From: Pholiota molesta
Lineage: Eukaryota > Basidiomycota > Agaricomycetes > Agaricales > Strophariaceae
DNA: 64,000 nucleotides
Assembly (NCBI GenBank): GCA_014925825.1
Contig: JACGCK010000064.1
Location: 62,001 to 126,000, forward strand
Direction of reading: 5' to 3'
The notes under the pieces were generated by a model. The model saw only the letters and a program-made list of their open reading frames with translations. It ran no database searches and was not told where the DNA came from. Numbering within the stretch: the first letter of the stretch is position 1; each line of letters opens with the position of its first letter. This document shows positions 33,559-46,011 of this stretch, one piece after another. Both the position numbers and the translations under genes were made by a program.

Positions 33559-36500
33559 TCATTTCCACGTCAACAGCACAGGCGAATTCAAATCCGCATC
33601 CACTCCAACCGCTGACAATTTGCCTTGTTGCGCAGCGTACGTCCAAATACCCACCTTCTGCCCATTGAGCGACACAGACGATGGTTTAGCGCCCACTCCG
33701 AGGACGGTGATGTCTGCCAATCTCTGGGCAACGTGGAAGCCCCCATGACCGCTGATCGAGACCGCGTTCTTCGTCGCAGAGAACGTGAGCACGCGACTCG
33801 GACCAGGAGGAGAGCTGATCCCATCGTCGACGTAGGCCGTTCCGTGTGCGCGGCCTGTGGCGGTCTGCGACACGAGGAGGGAATAAGGACCTTGACGCGT
33901 ACCCTCGATGGTGTATGCAGGCTGTGCGTGCAAGAGAAGCGCAGCGCCATCCCGAATGTGCACATTGATATGTCCGAGAGGCGCAGCGAGCGTAGTCGGC
34001 GTGCCAGGAGACTCTCGACAACATCGTGGGTGTACCAATCACGCCAGATCACGCTGCCACGTCCAGGGAACAATCCTAAACAAAACAAGAAGTCAAAATT
34101 AATTACAGATAGGTTGAAGAACACAAGGCGAAATGACTTGCCTGATACCGTTGTGACATTCGGGTCCAAAACTGGAGTAACGAGAATGTCTCCACCCACT
34201 AAGAATTGAGAATCGACGCCAAATAGCTCTGGCTCGTTAGGGAACTCTAGAATAATGCCCGCACAGGGGGTGTACCGCTCGTCGAAGAATTGGCGAACAG
34301 TGTATACTATAGGTCTGTTAGTATTGAGATCCAAAATAATATCGATAAGACCACTCACCCAATAAGGCAGCAGAGAGTAGCGAACACCAATAGCCGTCCG
34401 GATGCGTTAGCGACGCTGTCCCACCTATACGGCTCTTGCGATATCGCGCCCTTGATGTTATGATTCCGGTAGAAAGGTGTGAACGCAGCGAGCTGCATCC
34501 AGCGATTGCACAATTCTTCATCACTATTCCCATCTAACAACACATTAAAAGAGAAGCGCGTTAGCCACCATTTCATCTTCGGACGAAACACAGTCAAATA
34601 AGCAAGACGCACTAAAACCACACGTATCTGCGCCAACAAATGGAATCTGGAAGATTTGGAACTGCAACACGCCCTAAATCGGAAAGGCGTTAATCTTGGG
34701 GGGGAAAGAAGAGGACGAGCCAGTTTGGAATGGACACGTACCGCGATGCTATACCGGAGATACGCCCATAAACTGAAATTGTCGCCCAGCTGTCCGTCCA
34801 CAATCGTGATCAAGTCAGCATGCGGTGTGGCAACAGCCAGAAGACAGAAACACAGCGGCCTTCGTCCACTACACACGCACCCAATGTCCGGACCAGCGCC
34901 CCGAGGACGGGAAGGTCGATCGGCTGATCATGAACGGCCGTTTGCTGGGAATGACGTCCTGCAGCGCGAGATGCGTCGCCTTTTCTTCCATCATACCCCA
35001 GAGATTGTGGACTCCAGTTCCACTTGGCCATCGGCGTGGGTTGCGTTCGTGGCTAGTGCGTGAATTGATAGCCGTCCATTTCCTGTAGGTAGCAGAAAAC
35101 GCGTTTAGATGCTGCGTCGCATACACAGAGGTAGATGAATGGGTAAACCGGCAGACTAACCATTGTGGATGGCGTAGGGTGGCGTATTGAGATCGACGCC
35201 CGGCTGCTTGCCTGCTCCCAAGCCTCGTTTGCGGAGAGAAGAAACCGTAGCATCTGTGTTGAGTCGACATGTCAAAGTCCCGTTGACTGTGATGTTTCCG
35301 CTCGGACCAAAGATCGTCGAGTTGTAGCTATAGCGTTTGACATCAGCCCAACGTTGTACACTAAAACAATTAGAAACGAATGTTACCATTCTGGATAGTC
35401 TATAAAAATAAGTCAGCTAAATCATGCCAACGTCAAACATTTTTAGAACCTAAACATACCCAGGACCGGGTTGCCCGGTTCGCCCGGCAAGATGAAGGGT
35501 GGGTTGGTATTGGAAATGTCGCACTTGAGCCGCTGAGGCGACAAATCCAGAAAACGTTGATTAGCTATGAATCACAATCACAATCGTCACAAGAAGAGCA
35601 AACCAACCAAGATCCATCACAGAACGAGCTCGCCTCATTCATATCAAGCCAAATGCCGGAAAACTCGACGCCAGATGCACTCCAATTACGAAGCGCCTCC
35701 GTCCACCAACTTTGAGTGTTCTTTTGGAACCAATCAGGGAATACCTTTTTTTTGCGAGTGCGCTAGATCAGAGGCGTAGACTCGATCGAGGTGCAAGAAG
35801 CAACACACCGTGTACCCCGGCCAAACCTGTCCGATATACTCTGTACCATCTGGATTCGTTATGAAAAGTCTCTAAAAGGCAGAAAAAAGCGTCAGATCAC
35901 CGCTTTGCGGTGGATAACGGTAATCAAAAGGATGCGAAACAGGAAATTGGGAGATAGTGGAGTGCAGACTTGATATCACGTACTCTTCAACACCTTTCGT
36001 ATAGGGATCATACTGAAGGGAGATAAAAAGGACCAGCTGTTAACAAATTTTTAAAATTGTCTAAGCATTAAGGTTACTTACGATATCGGTGGCATTGACT
36101 TGTTTAGCGATGGCAGCGTCCACAATGGGGATGTCTAATGACGATATATTACTCTGACATCACACCCCATCACCTCCAGAAAGCACAACTCACAATGCTG
36201 ATTGTTCGCGGCCTGATGTGGTACGAAAGTTGACCAGGTCAGGAAAGACTTCTATAATTAGAGGCATAATCACGTACCAACTCTCGTATGAAGCTCCTGA
36301 CCTCTTCAGCAGGGAAACTGACAGGGTCCGAAGTAAAATCGCGGACCGCATGATACAGATCGATATCATTCCACATAACTGCGACGAAGGAGAGAAGATA
36401 ACAACGACGTCAAAAAAATTTCCAGAATCGCCATCAAAGCCCGAGTACGGGTGCACATAGACGAAATAAAAAGATACGTACCCTCCAACGGGATATTCGC

Positions 36501-37974
36501 CTCGCGCATCCTGGTCACCTGTTCCCGCGTCTCCGCGATGTCTTGGTAGCCCCATCTGTCAGAACGTGGGGTTGGTTAATTATTGAGCGACAAGACAGTC
36601 GACAGGACCAAGATAGATGACGGACCGGCAGAGATGGAAACCGAATCCCCAGGCAGGCTGCCAGGTTGGGAGCCCCACCAACGCGCCGTACTGTTCGATG
36701 ACGGTATTCGGGGTTGGGCCTGAGAGGAAGTAGAAGTCCAACGTGCCTCCAATCATTCGGTATTCGATTAAGGAAGTGTTGGAGTTGGGAGGAGTCAAGA
36801 GCAGGATGTCTCCACCCGCGGCGCTGCAAGTGCATCAGGACGTTAGAATGAACTGTATCGGTGGCTCTCCAGCACATGTGATGATGTATGTACCTGAGCA
36901 GGAATACACCATGAGATTGCGATGAGTTAGTTTTTGGGTCGAACCGATGCTCCAGATATACTGGATGTGAACCATAACTGGAAAACAGATTCCATTAGCG
37001 TTTGAATTCGCGAAACACCAGCACGTGAGAAAGGCAGAGGAACGAGCATACATACATGTTCTGGTCAACGGGGTCAGCTATATCGCGTGCCCACATTGTC
37101 TGGATAGTTCCCGGGCCGCCAGAAGCACCCACGTCTCGACGGAATCCTGAGCTGGCGACGACTTCGCCGAGGCCATAGATATTCGTGTTCAAGGGCAGGA
37201 CGGAAGCCAGCTGAAATATCGGCTCAGTATACGCGCGTCACCGCAATGTGGAGAAAGCTCACCTGAAGATACTGATCTTCAAACACAAGAGGAAATCCAT
37301 TCAATGCTGTCGAATTATCGTCCTGAATGACAGGTGGGATAGGTGTTGCTGGGAATGAAGAGATCCTCGTGTCGAACAAAGGTACAGCGTGCGGCTGAGA
37401 ACGACGAGTGATCCAAAATGCGAAAGGCGAAGACTCATAGTTAAACACGAGATCCGAAATGCTTTTGAAGGATTTCGTAGGCGCTGGAGGACGTTCTACG
37501 ATGGATTGTGGAATCGTATATTGTTTATTGGCCGTGTCAAAAATATTGACATGAAGACTGGTTTGAATGACGTCAGAATTGACTAAATCCATGAGGCTGC
37601 CGATGTTCAAGTGCATACATACCGACTGCTAGTTTCGTAGGTTACCTGGATGGTCAGGTCCTGTGCATCTCGTCCGAACGCGTTGCAGGCCGAGTTGGCG
37701 AGGCTTAACTGAGCGGTGAGACCAGTATTGCTTTGGTGAACCGAGCGCAGGGCGTAGCCTAAGAACATGGTGTATCAGCCACAGCATTAACACGATACTC
37801 GATGAAGATTCAACCCATTTACATACCAGGACACTTGGATACATCAAGACTAGGAACTATGCTTGAAGTTGGTTCTGGCGCTAAGTCTGTGGAAGAGCTT
37901 GGTGGTAGGGCGTAGACGAGGCCCAGACAAAGCAAGGCCCCCAACGAGGCTAGTCGAACACGGGTGCTCAACAT
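33559..37974 (-). CDS. GH31 alpha-glucosidase, secreted (several apparent frameshifts)
   Basis: About 22 exons, 970 residues. Signal peptide [22 protein letters not shown]. The GH31 fold is recognised by [36 protein letters not shown], the nucleophile box [15 protein letters not shown], and the acid/base region WSGHW-LGDN, then [24 protein letters not shown] and [12 protein letters not shown]. Such enzymes release glucose from the non-reducing ends of maltose and starch products outside the cell. One intron (34076-34141) has a GC donor. The frame is lost by single bases at about 35520, 35012 (one or seven bases), 34400 (CC for CCC), 34252 and 34015, while motifs on both sides are intact. Either the gene is decaying or the assembly has deletion errors. 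Shares a 724-bp divergent promoter region with the F-box gene. Confidence 0.85.
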
Positions 37975-38698
37975 TCTGGCAAGGAAGAATGAGCCCAGTG
38001 GAGACTGTTCGTGTCGCGGGTACCATTTTAAGTAAGTTTATGCCGACTCTCTGAAGTCTGCATAAATATCACCTGGTCAATCGCTTCGCTAATTTTTGGA
38101 AGTGGCCGCATGGCGCCAGTGTTCTCTGAAATTCCATGCTTCTTCTCCATCCCCTGTCTGTAAAGTATGCGAACATGAAGTCGAAGTTTACGAATATGAA
38201 AGGTGGATCAAGATACGTACCAAGAGTGAGTTTGAACCAGCTATATAGTCTTTTCAATGGCAGAGACAGGGCAGCCTCCTGTCACTGGGAAGCTCCATCC
38301 TGCCGCTCTCGTTCCCACTTGAATGGGACATGCTGATGGTCACCCAAACATGGTCACGGCTCCGGCCAGTCATTTCTGTGGGTATTTTCGTCGCTTCTAT
38401 CAGAACTTGGAATGTCTACATATAAAAAATCCAATTATCTTGGCAATTATTCATGTTATCATAAGATGGAGAAAGAATCAAGGTGATGGGTGTCAAATAT
38501 CAAGGACCGTGGCCGGGAAAGGGATGTCACAAATAGCACGTGACTTTAAGCGCGAACAGTCACATATAGTCACATGGGGTTGGCGCGTGCAATCGTGGCT
38601 CCGACGGTTCCCATTGTTCCACGACAATGTGCATATCCATCCTCTTAGCTCTATGATCTTTTTGCTCCCATACACGACCTCTATACTCTGCGTAAAAC
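37975..38698. other. divergent promoter region between GH31 and F-box genes
   Basis: No coding feature. Contains CACGTG at about 38539 and GTGGG/CCCCA-type motifs near 38573; neither can be assigned to a regulator. Confidence 0.45.
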
Positions 38699-40861
38699 AT
38701 GGAAAGAAGACGAAGATCCTCAATAGACGTCGAACTGGCGCAGATCAGTGTGCAACTTCTGAACTTGGGGCGAAAAGCAGACGACTTCCAACGAATTATA
38801 GATGATCTTCAGCGGATGAAAGACGATGTACTTAAAGAGAAGTACGAGTTAGGATGCAAAAAGAACGAGCTTGAGGCGCAAAAGGAGCCCATTAACTGGC
38901 TACCGCCGGAGTTGCTCATCCAGATTTTTGTCGCTTTCACAGAACTTTGCGACCTCGACCCCCCGAGTCTTAGGTACAGGCCGTCGCTCGTTATCTCTCA
39001 CACTTGTGGAAAATGGCGGACGATAGCGCTTGCTGCGCCTGAGCTGTGGTCGCGTGTCATCCTTCATGGCTTTCAGAATTCCCACATAGGCCAACTGTAC
39101 TTCCAACGCTCAGGAAAGTCTCCTCTGGAAATCGATTATTGCACTATGCCAGATACATTGCCAACGCCAGAATGCTTTCACATGGCTGACCTGATAGCCC
39201 GGTCCTATCAGCATTTCTCTCGTTTAACAACTCTTACTCTGCAAACCAAAGCCGCTGTCCCTTTGATATATTTCCTTCCCTCGCTCAACGATCCCCTCAA
39301 AACATTTCCTCACCTACGCAGCCTTACTCTCGCCATAAGTACTCAGAACCCTATCTTTATGGAAATACCCAGTCTTCTGGATAGGGAAACCAGCGCTTTG
39401 AAGGAATTGGCTTTGTCCGACCGAGTCGCTACAACGAGGCCCAGCCGCCTTCTCCACCTCAAACTCGAACAAGTCCCTCCCTTTAATATCCCAGTCACCT
39501 TCATCTCCAATCTAAGATCCTTAGAACTCAGCTATTCTCCGCGGAGAGCTGGCCTAACGCAACACTACTACTACCTCAAGATGTCGACGCTCTGTCGTTT
39601 CCTCGCCTATACGCCTCTTCTAGAAGAGCTCGTATTAGACAACACCGTCCCGTATTTCGATACCACCCCTCGATTGGACATTACACTTGCGGCAAACAGC
39701 AGCATGGACCCCCCTCTAATTGAGATGCAGCCAGTTAAACTCGATCACTTGAAGAGCATCGACTGGACTTACCCGATCCCCAGCGACGTCCGTCGCTTTT
39801 TCTCCATGATCGATGCGCCTGAATTAGAAAAACTAGATCTTTGGGTCGAAGATTCCCGGAGCAAACGCCACGATTCGCTCCTCGCTCACCCGGTCGTCTC
39901 TTCGCCAGGCCCACACGAATACACGCACGGTGTCATAAGCTTTCCCTTCCTGCGCGATCTCAGCATGCAGTGCGATGGTGAAGACACGACGGCGCACGTG
40001 CTGCGCAAACTCAACCTGCCCGCGCTCCAGAAAGTGGAGTTCACGTACTTCGATCCTGCGGCGGCGGCCCCCAAGGACGACGCGGAAGAGGCAGCGGCCG
40101 TGCCTATCTTTCCGCGACTAGAATCCATCTTTCGCGACCCCCGCTTATTACATCTGACCCATCTCACGCTCTCCCGCTACAAGATTTCATCTGAGCCCGG
40201 GCGCGTGGAGGCTTTGCTGGGGTATATGCCGGTCCTCACTTCGCTCTCCTTCGATTCCTGTTCTGGACTGGGAAGATTGCTGGAGGGTATACAGGAGACC
40301 TTCGTCGGAACCATTAAGGGCGGGGGAGTGGGAGGCCGATCAAGACGCGGCGTCAAGGTTTGTCCTAGACTCGACACGTTATCGTTTTGGGGCTGTCAGG
40401 ATCTCGACTGCGCGAGTTTGCGTGCGGTTATTCTCTCCAGGAACAGAAGAAGCACCGATGGCACCGTCGAACTGGAGGGGGCCGTCGCCCACAATGGGGG
40501 TCCCCACTTGCCCGTCGCACCGGATGGAGCAACGGACACTGTCACGAGGGAGGGAGACTCGCGCGACGGGAACGCGGGCGGTGGTCCGGGTCAGACGACA
40601 GAAGATGCCCGAATGGGAAGGAAGATAAAGCCACTGAGGACGGTGCGCCGTCGTAGACCCGAGCTCGGGGAGGGGGTGGCGGGCGCCACGGCCGACGTGC
40701 CATCAACTATCGCAGCGACAATCATCACCATGGAGGAGTCCTTCAGACCTGCGCATATCAGCTTCCTGCGGGTGGCGAACTGCAGGGCGGTGGAGCAGGA
40801 AGAGGTCCTGTCCTTCAGGGACCTTGGTGTCGTAGATGTCATCTGGACTGGTTCGGGTTAA
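38699..40861 (+). CDS. F-box domain protein with LRR-like C-terminal region
   Basis: Intronless, 720 residues. A coiled-coil-prone helix (about residues 10-62, LNLGRKADDFQRIIDDLQRM) precedes the F-box (INWLPPELLIQIFVAFTELC) and the SHTCGKWRTIALAAPELWSR segment that follows it in most basidiomycete F-box proteins. The remainder has irregular leucine-rich repeats (HLRSLTLAI, NLRSLELSY, HLTHLTLSRY, VLTSLSFDSC). The F-box binds Skp1 in SCF ubiquitin ligases and the repeats select targets. This is one of the largest, fast-evolving families in Agaricomycetes, so the target cannot be guessed. Residues about 590-680 are low-complexity and Arg/Gly-rich. Confidence 0.85.
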   Translation: MERRRRSSIDVELAQISVQLLNLGRKADDFQRIIDDLQRMKDDVLKEKYELGCKKNELEAQKEPINWLPPELLIQIFVAFTELCDLDPPSLRYRPSLVISHTCGKWRTIALAAPELWSRVILHGFQNSHIGQLYFQRSGKSPLEIDYCTMPDTLPTPECFHMADLIARSYQHFSRLTTLTLQTKAAVPLIYFLPSLNDPLKTFPHLRSLTLAISTQNPIFMEIPSLLDRETSALKELALSDRVATTRPSRLLHLKLEQVPPFNIPVTFISNLRSLELSYSPRRAGLTQHYYYLKMSTLCRFLAYTPLLEELVLDNTVPYFDTTPRLDITLAANSSMDPPLIEMQPVKLDHLKSIDWTYPIPSDVRRFFSMIDAPELEKLDLWVEDSRSKRHDSLLAHPVVSSPGPHEYTHGVISFPFLRDLSMQCDGEDTTAHVLRKLNLPALQKVEFTYFDPAAAAPKDDAEEAAAVPIFPRLESIFRDPRLLHLTHLTLSRYKISSEPGRVEALLGYMPVLTSLSFDSCSGLGRLLEGIQETFVGTIKGGGVGGRSRRGVKVCPRLDTLSFWGCQDLDCASLRAVILSRNRRSTDGTVELEGAVAHNGGPHLPVAPDGATDTVTREGDSRDGNAGGGPGQTTEDARMGRKIKPLRTVRRRRPELGEGVAGATADVPSTIAATIITMEESFRPAHISFLRVANCRAVEQEEVLSFRDLGVVDVIWTGSG

Positions 40862-41317
40862 ATAAATTGTTTGACAGATCGAAACCTGGAAGAACCCAGT
40901 AAACCCTGTGCGTAGGATAAACAGACCAAAGTATGATGAGGATTTCACGGTCCCCCGTTTCCCAGTTCTCGCCCGACGTTGGTTACGCGTCCGAAGGCTT
41001 CTTTTTCGTCTCCAGAATTTTTTTGTGCAGCACGTAATCCCGCCTTGGGCCAATATTCCCACTCGACGTCGACTAGTCGAGTTGAAGGACAGATATAATT
41101 GAGTTGGGATCATGATGTAGAATCGAACGGGCTAAATCCGAGAAATGAAGGGTTTCGTTTAGTACATAAGTACCAATAAACAAACGAGATACAGATATAT
41201 TTAAATTGGCACCAATAGGATACCTACACGACTTCCCAAACGCTGCCTTGGTCCATATGCATCCGCTTAGATTCATCGCGTGCATTAGCAGAATGTCGAC
41301 AGTAAAAATGCCACGAC
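40862..41317. other. intergenic between convergent genes
   Basis: No feature recognised between the ends of the F-box gene and the uridine phosphorylase-like gene. Confidence 0.5.
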
Positions 41318-42884
41318 TCAGCGACTCACGTCTTTCCGAATTTCTATGTTTATCAAAGCATTTAAAGCCCCCTACAAGGGAAAAAGAACGGCGAAAGTCA
41401 GCACATGCCAATTCTCCACCAAGAGCACCCGAGCCACAGGCTTACCTCGCCGGTCCAGCGCTCGATTTCTTGCACCTGCTGTGGCGTAATAAAATCCCGG
41501 GATTTACGAGAAGCAAAGACCATGTGTAGCGCAGCCGCCCTGATAACGGTGTTCGGTAACGTCAGCGGAGCACTAGCGGGCTGCTGTGTGGGATTCGAGG
41601 TCTGGGCAATAATGGCCTTGACCGGCCCCGTGGTGAGGGGGTGGAATCCTTCTTGGACACGACGGTCCGGCCTGTCCAGCAGGCTGCGAGATGCAGAAGG
41701 TGGAAGCTTTCCATCTTGGCGTGAGTGGTCAGATCCAATAGCACTACATATATAGAGGCTGAACACAGCTCACCTCCAGTGTCCCAAGGTTTTCTACCTT
41801 GCTTTCCAGGTATTGAATCAGATTCTCATTAGCATCGGGGAAGGACGTCTGTCTTCCCTGAGATGAATAAAAGCTGGCAATTACCGTCACTCTGGGTGTG
41901 GATCCGGAACTATATCACCAACTAGCTTACCTGTCTGCAGAAGCGTTGACCGTTCCGGCGATGATCTGCGACTCGGAGGTCGGCGGCTTTGCGGTCTCAA
42001 GCGCCTTACGAATCTATTGTGTGAGTGTTTGACGTATCCATCAGGAGTCAGTAACATTAAAAGTTTGAAAGGCATATCATGGTTTCATACCTCTTCATAC
42101 AAATTTTCATCGGCGGAGACCTTGAGAGAAAACATGGGAACAGTTCCAAAAAGGAAATCATAAATCGACCTACAGGTTTACTGATTCGGTAGGCAGGCTC
42201 GTCGCAGTTTTCTGGGTTGACGAAATCGAAGTCGACATTGCGAATGATCGACACACTAGCCTTTGGTACAACGATGGTCCCTGGCGGAACATCCATCAAC
42301 GAGCCACACGATCCTAGCCTTGATGTTTATGTCCAGTGAGTTCGTTTGCACATACAATCGAAATCGGGAATTTCTGAGAACCTAATTATCACTAAGTCCC
42401 CGCTTACAGTTTCCCTGATTTCACGGACGAAGAAATCCATATTGGCGCTCCCCATTCCGATGCTCACAATGGAAATCGGGATGCCCTTATAACAACCAGT
42501 GATCGTCATGAACTGTCGCTCAGAAGAGAGCTCAAACAGCTTTGGCTGAGCATCCAGGAGGCTCGCAATGGTCCTTGCTCTGGAAGGTGTGCCAACGGTG
42601 ATCTAGGAGGTTGACAAGTTCAGCTTGGTTACCATTCCGGACCCGTCAAATTCGGCCCTTCTTACGATACGATTGGCCACTTCTCCTGGCCGCACACCCA
42701 GGTGGTATACGCGCTGATCAGCGGTCTTAGGGAGGTCTAGAAGTAGAACATGATTTCAGACAAGCAGTTGACATGCAGAGGATGATCCCGAAATGGTCCA
42801 GACAAGTTCAAGTTATGATCAAGTCTGGAGATTATAATCGGAAATGCGAGAACACGTACTGGCGTCGATCAAGGTGTCTTTCAT
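41318..42884 (-). CDS. uridine phosphorylase-like nucleoside phosphorylase (one apparent frameshift)
   Basis: Nine exons starting MKDTLIDA at 42884 and ending RKDVSR at 41318; about 332 residues with one missing base restored in count. PNP_UDP_1 family features: VGTPSRARTIASLL (phosphate-binding Arg), GCYKGIPISIVSIGMGSANM, IIRLGSCGSLMDVPPGTIVV, FYSSQGRQ, and the substrate-binding METFHLLHLA-type helix (MESFHLLHLAACW). These enzymes cleave uridine reversibly to uracil and ribose 1-phosphate in pyrimidine salvage. In exon 8 the frame shifts at a GGCC site near 41670; the downstream frame (GFHPLTTGPVKAI, FASRKSRDFITPQQV) is the conserved one. Possible 1-bp deletion or sequencing error. Confidence 0.82.
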
Positions 42885-45800
42885 GGTGGGTGTTCTGATC
42901 CAAAACCAGTGAGCTGGGTGGGTATAGGGTCTGGTGAGTGCTTGAAGGGCGCGGTCGCTGCGGTGGTACGATGCGATGGTATGTCACGATTGCTTAATCT
43001 AGTATCTTATCATCGGTTGCTGTGTGACATAAATGTGACAACGCGCCCTCCATCACTACGAACTGTGTTTGCTGTGTGGACAATCCTTGCGTTCAAGATG
43101 AAAATATGGGTATGTTGACGAAGAGATCCTCATAGTAGAGTATTTCGTACCATATATACATATGTTCCTTCAAGCGCAAGATTGCTCTTGGATTGCTCAC
43201 AAACTGCTCAGACTGCCACTTTTGATCGACTTTAGATCCGCGACGAATTGCGAGTCCCTTTGTTTGCCCCATGATCTTGGACTTCTGATACGATCAAAAC
43301 ACATGTCCATGAGCCACAATAAAATGTACTGATGGATAGCAATCCTTCTCTCCGAGAAATCTTTACTGCGCCAGACAAAGCTTGCCAAAGCCGTTTGATC
43401 AGACTCAAAATACGGACGTCGAAAACGGGTAAAGGAGGGAAATCGATGAAGGGCTATTTTTCAAGACGTCTAGGGTCTGGACAGTAGTGTGCAGGTAGTG
43501 TGCCGGATGGCAACGAGCGCTCACCGGAAAAGCGCGCTGGCAGAAATCATATGAATGCCGGAGGGTCCTCCCAGGGGCTTCCCCTGACCGAAAAAGTGCA
43601 AGTGCGAATAGGGTGATTTCTTTCTGATTACCTTTTTAGGAAGCTGGGCCCTTACTCTTATCACCACTAGCGTGATGCAGGAAGATAGCAAATGTAAGTA
43701 TCTAGCTTTATCCGCGTTGAGAAATAAGATATCGATAGAGTCAAGTAAGTAGCGGCTGATAAAGAAAGACGATTTTGTTAAGCAGACTGATTGTTATTTA
43801 TTCGCAATGGCAGTAACATGCCTTGCACACAATGCCAGCGGGCGCCAATTTTGCTATGTATTCTATTGGCGCGCTTAACGGCTCTGAAGGTGACTCCAAT
43901 TTTTTTCATCTTTATCCTTTTATAGAACATCGCCTCTAGCTTTGAGGTCCCTTCTTTGACTGTGTGATTGCTAGGATGATAATGCAAGACGAACTTTGAT
44001 ACGGGAGAAACTCACCGGGTACGGGTGCAAAGTTCAAAGGAGGTTCGTTGGATCGTCCTTTCGACAATCAGACTTCCACGGTTGCCGCACACGTCTCTAC
44101 CATGACACTTACTACGCAGCTAGCCAAACGCATCGGCCACTTACCTGTTTCAATTCTCACCTGATTAATGAGGTAAAGATTTCGACTAACCCGGTGTAAT
44201 ACTACCCATCATCCAATCAGCATCACAGCGCGCTCGACGACGTATTAGCACCATTGTTAGTATTTTATTCCAAGATACATGATCAGAAAGCTGTATATAC
44301 CATAGGCGCTTCCAGCGTAAATCTAAATTGCTTCTACTATCCGTGATTCAAACCTATTTTTTTTCTTGATCCCACTCTGAAAAGTATAACCCAAAGTGCG
44401 CCACGCGGCAACAGGTAAGACGACACCTGGTGCCGTTCTTTCTAAATTCATTTCAAGATATAATTCGGAAGGAGCTTCAAGTTTTGGAAGGTGTTGGTCT
44501 CACCGTTCGATGATTTCATGCTGCGTTATTGTACCCGAACCGAAGGCGTGTTTGCCATATGGACCCCAAAAATACACGCTCGCAGATGGACGAAAGGGCA
44601 ATACTCCGCTGCGGTTACATCCTGATGCTTTCACACGTACGGGGGCTACTGACGATAGTTGAAGTGAGAAAGCAGAGAAGACGAAAAGCTGACGACAGTG
44701 ATCGGCGACAGATGGATATATGATGTCGCACGCCTTGACAACTGTCAAGAGTTGTTGATTCTACCAGAGGTGGGTTTGACGCGGTCTGTTCACCATTTAC
44801 GAGATATAAGTTGGGAGACGTAGGTGGAAGAGTGCAAGTGACTTTGAGATGGGCTTTTCGGATTCGCTGATCTCCAGAAACCTGCCTGATCCATCTATCG
44901 TTTTATCACCAAAGATGACGATTGATTTGATTCTAGGGTTGTTTCCTCCAGTTAAATTAACCAAGCTTAACTGACATGAAGGATGTTGACTACACATGAG
45001 CGATGGGCCAAAACTTGGTCAAACATCCCGATTCCCGCTGCATTCGGAGCCGTGAACATCCTGAAAGTTCACAGCCCCATTTATCGCGGGCCATGAGTAC
45101 CTATCTGGGTGAGCAATCGGCGCTCACATGTCTCGGGAACCTGTCTCACTCGGGTTCCTCTCGTTTGCGCGCAGCGCAGAGCGTATCTGAGCATGGACCT
45201 CATTCGCATTTTGACGCCCATATATACCACAGATCGTCATAAATTTTGAATTCAGCACGAGCATGCCAAGGCAACAGGTGGACATGTAGAATCTGGGAGA
45301 TCTGAGATCGGGGGATCTAGAAGTTGAGAGTCCGCAGCACATTCGCGCTGATTCAAATCTTGGGAATGTGTGTATTTTGATGTATTTTGTTCTCAGGTGC
45401 AAGGGTTCCTTTGCGACGGCGCCACAAAATATCTGGAAAAGGCCGTGGAGGCACAGCAAGTGATCTTGAAACATCACGGGGGTCCCTCATTCGATCATTT
45501 GGGGTTTTGTGCGCTTGTGGATTCCGTTCTCTATTTGTTCATCTAGCCGCATGAGGAATCCCAAGTTCCGGACAACTGGTAGATTTCAGAAGGAGGGCGG
45601 TCTACTTACGGACTGTCGAAAATTCTCGGAAAAGATTCGACGACCTAGTAATCCGCTGTGTGCCTGTGAGCCAGTGTTGCAAGGGTTCATCAAGCGGTGT
45701 TATGAGCCAGATCTACTGGTCGATCAAACTGGATTGTTTGCCAGAAGCACCCTTCCTGGGATAATACGTCAACAACACTGGAGTTGGGAAGAACAAAGGG

Positions 45801-46011
45801 GCATCCGTGGTCTGGTGGTAGCGAACAGCAAGCATACGGTTGTCCATAAACTCTGCTTGCTTCCGCATTTCGTTCCGCCCTCTGCCTTTCTACCGATTCG
45901 TCTGAAAGACTGAGACAGCACCGATCACTACGCACACCGCTGCCTCTTCATCGCTTCGCCCCATCCTCCTCTTACTCGAATTCCTCGCCCCGCCTCTCTC
46001 GCGATTCAATA
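42885..46011. other. gene-poor region
   Basis: Upstream of the uridine phosphorylase-like gene and of the HMG-box gene. Open frames here are short, lack plausible splice partners and resemble no family I recognise. No repeat pair was noticed. Confidence 0.45.

Noticed and set aside
42909..45940. Several frames of 60-140 codons between the uridine phosphorylase-like and HMG-box genes
   Set aside because: No start context, splice continuity, motif or composition typical of the genes nearby.
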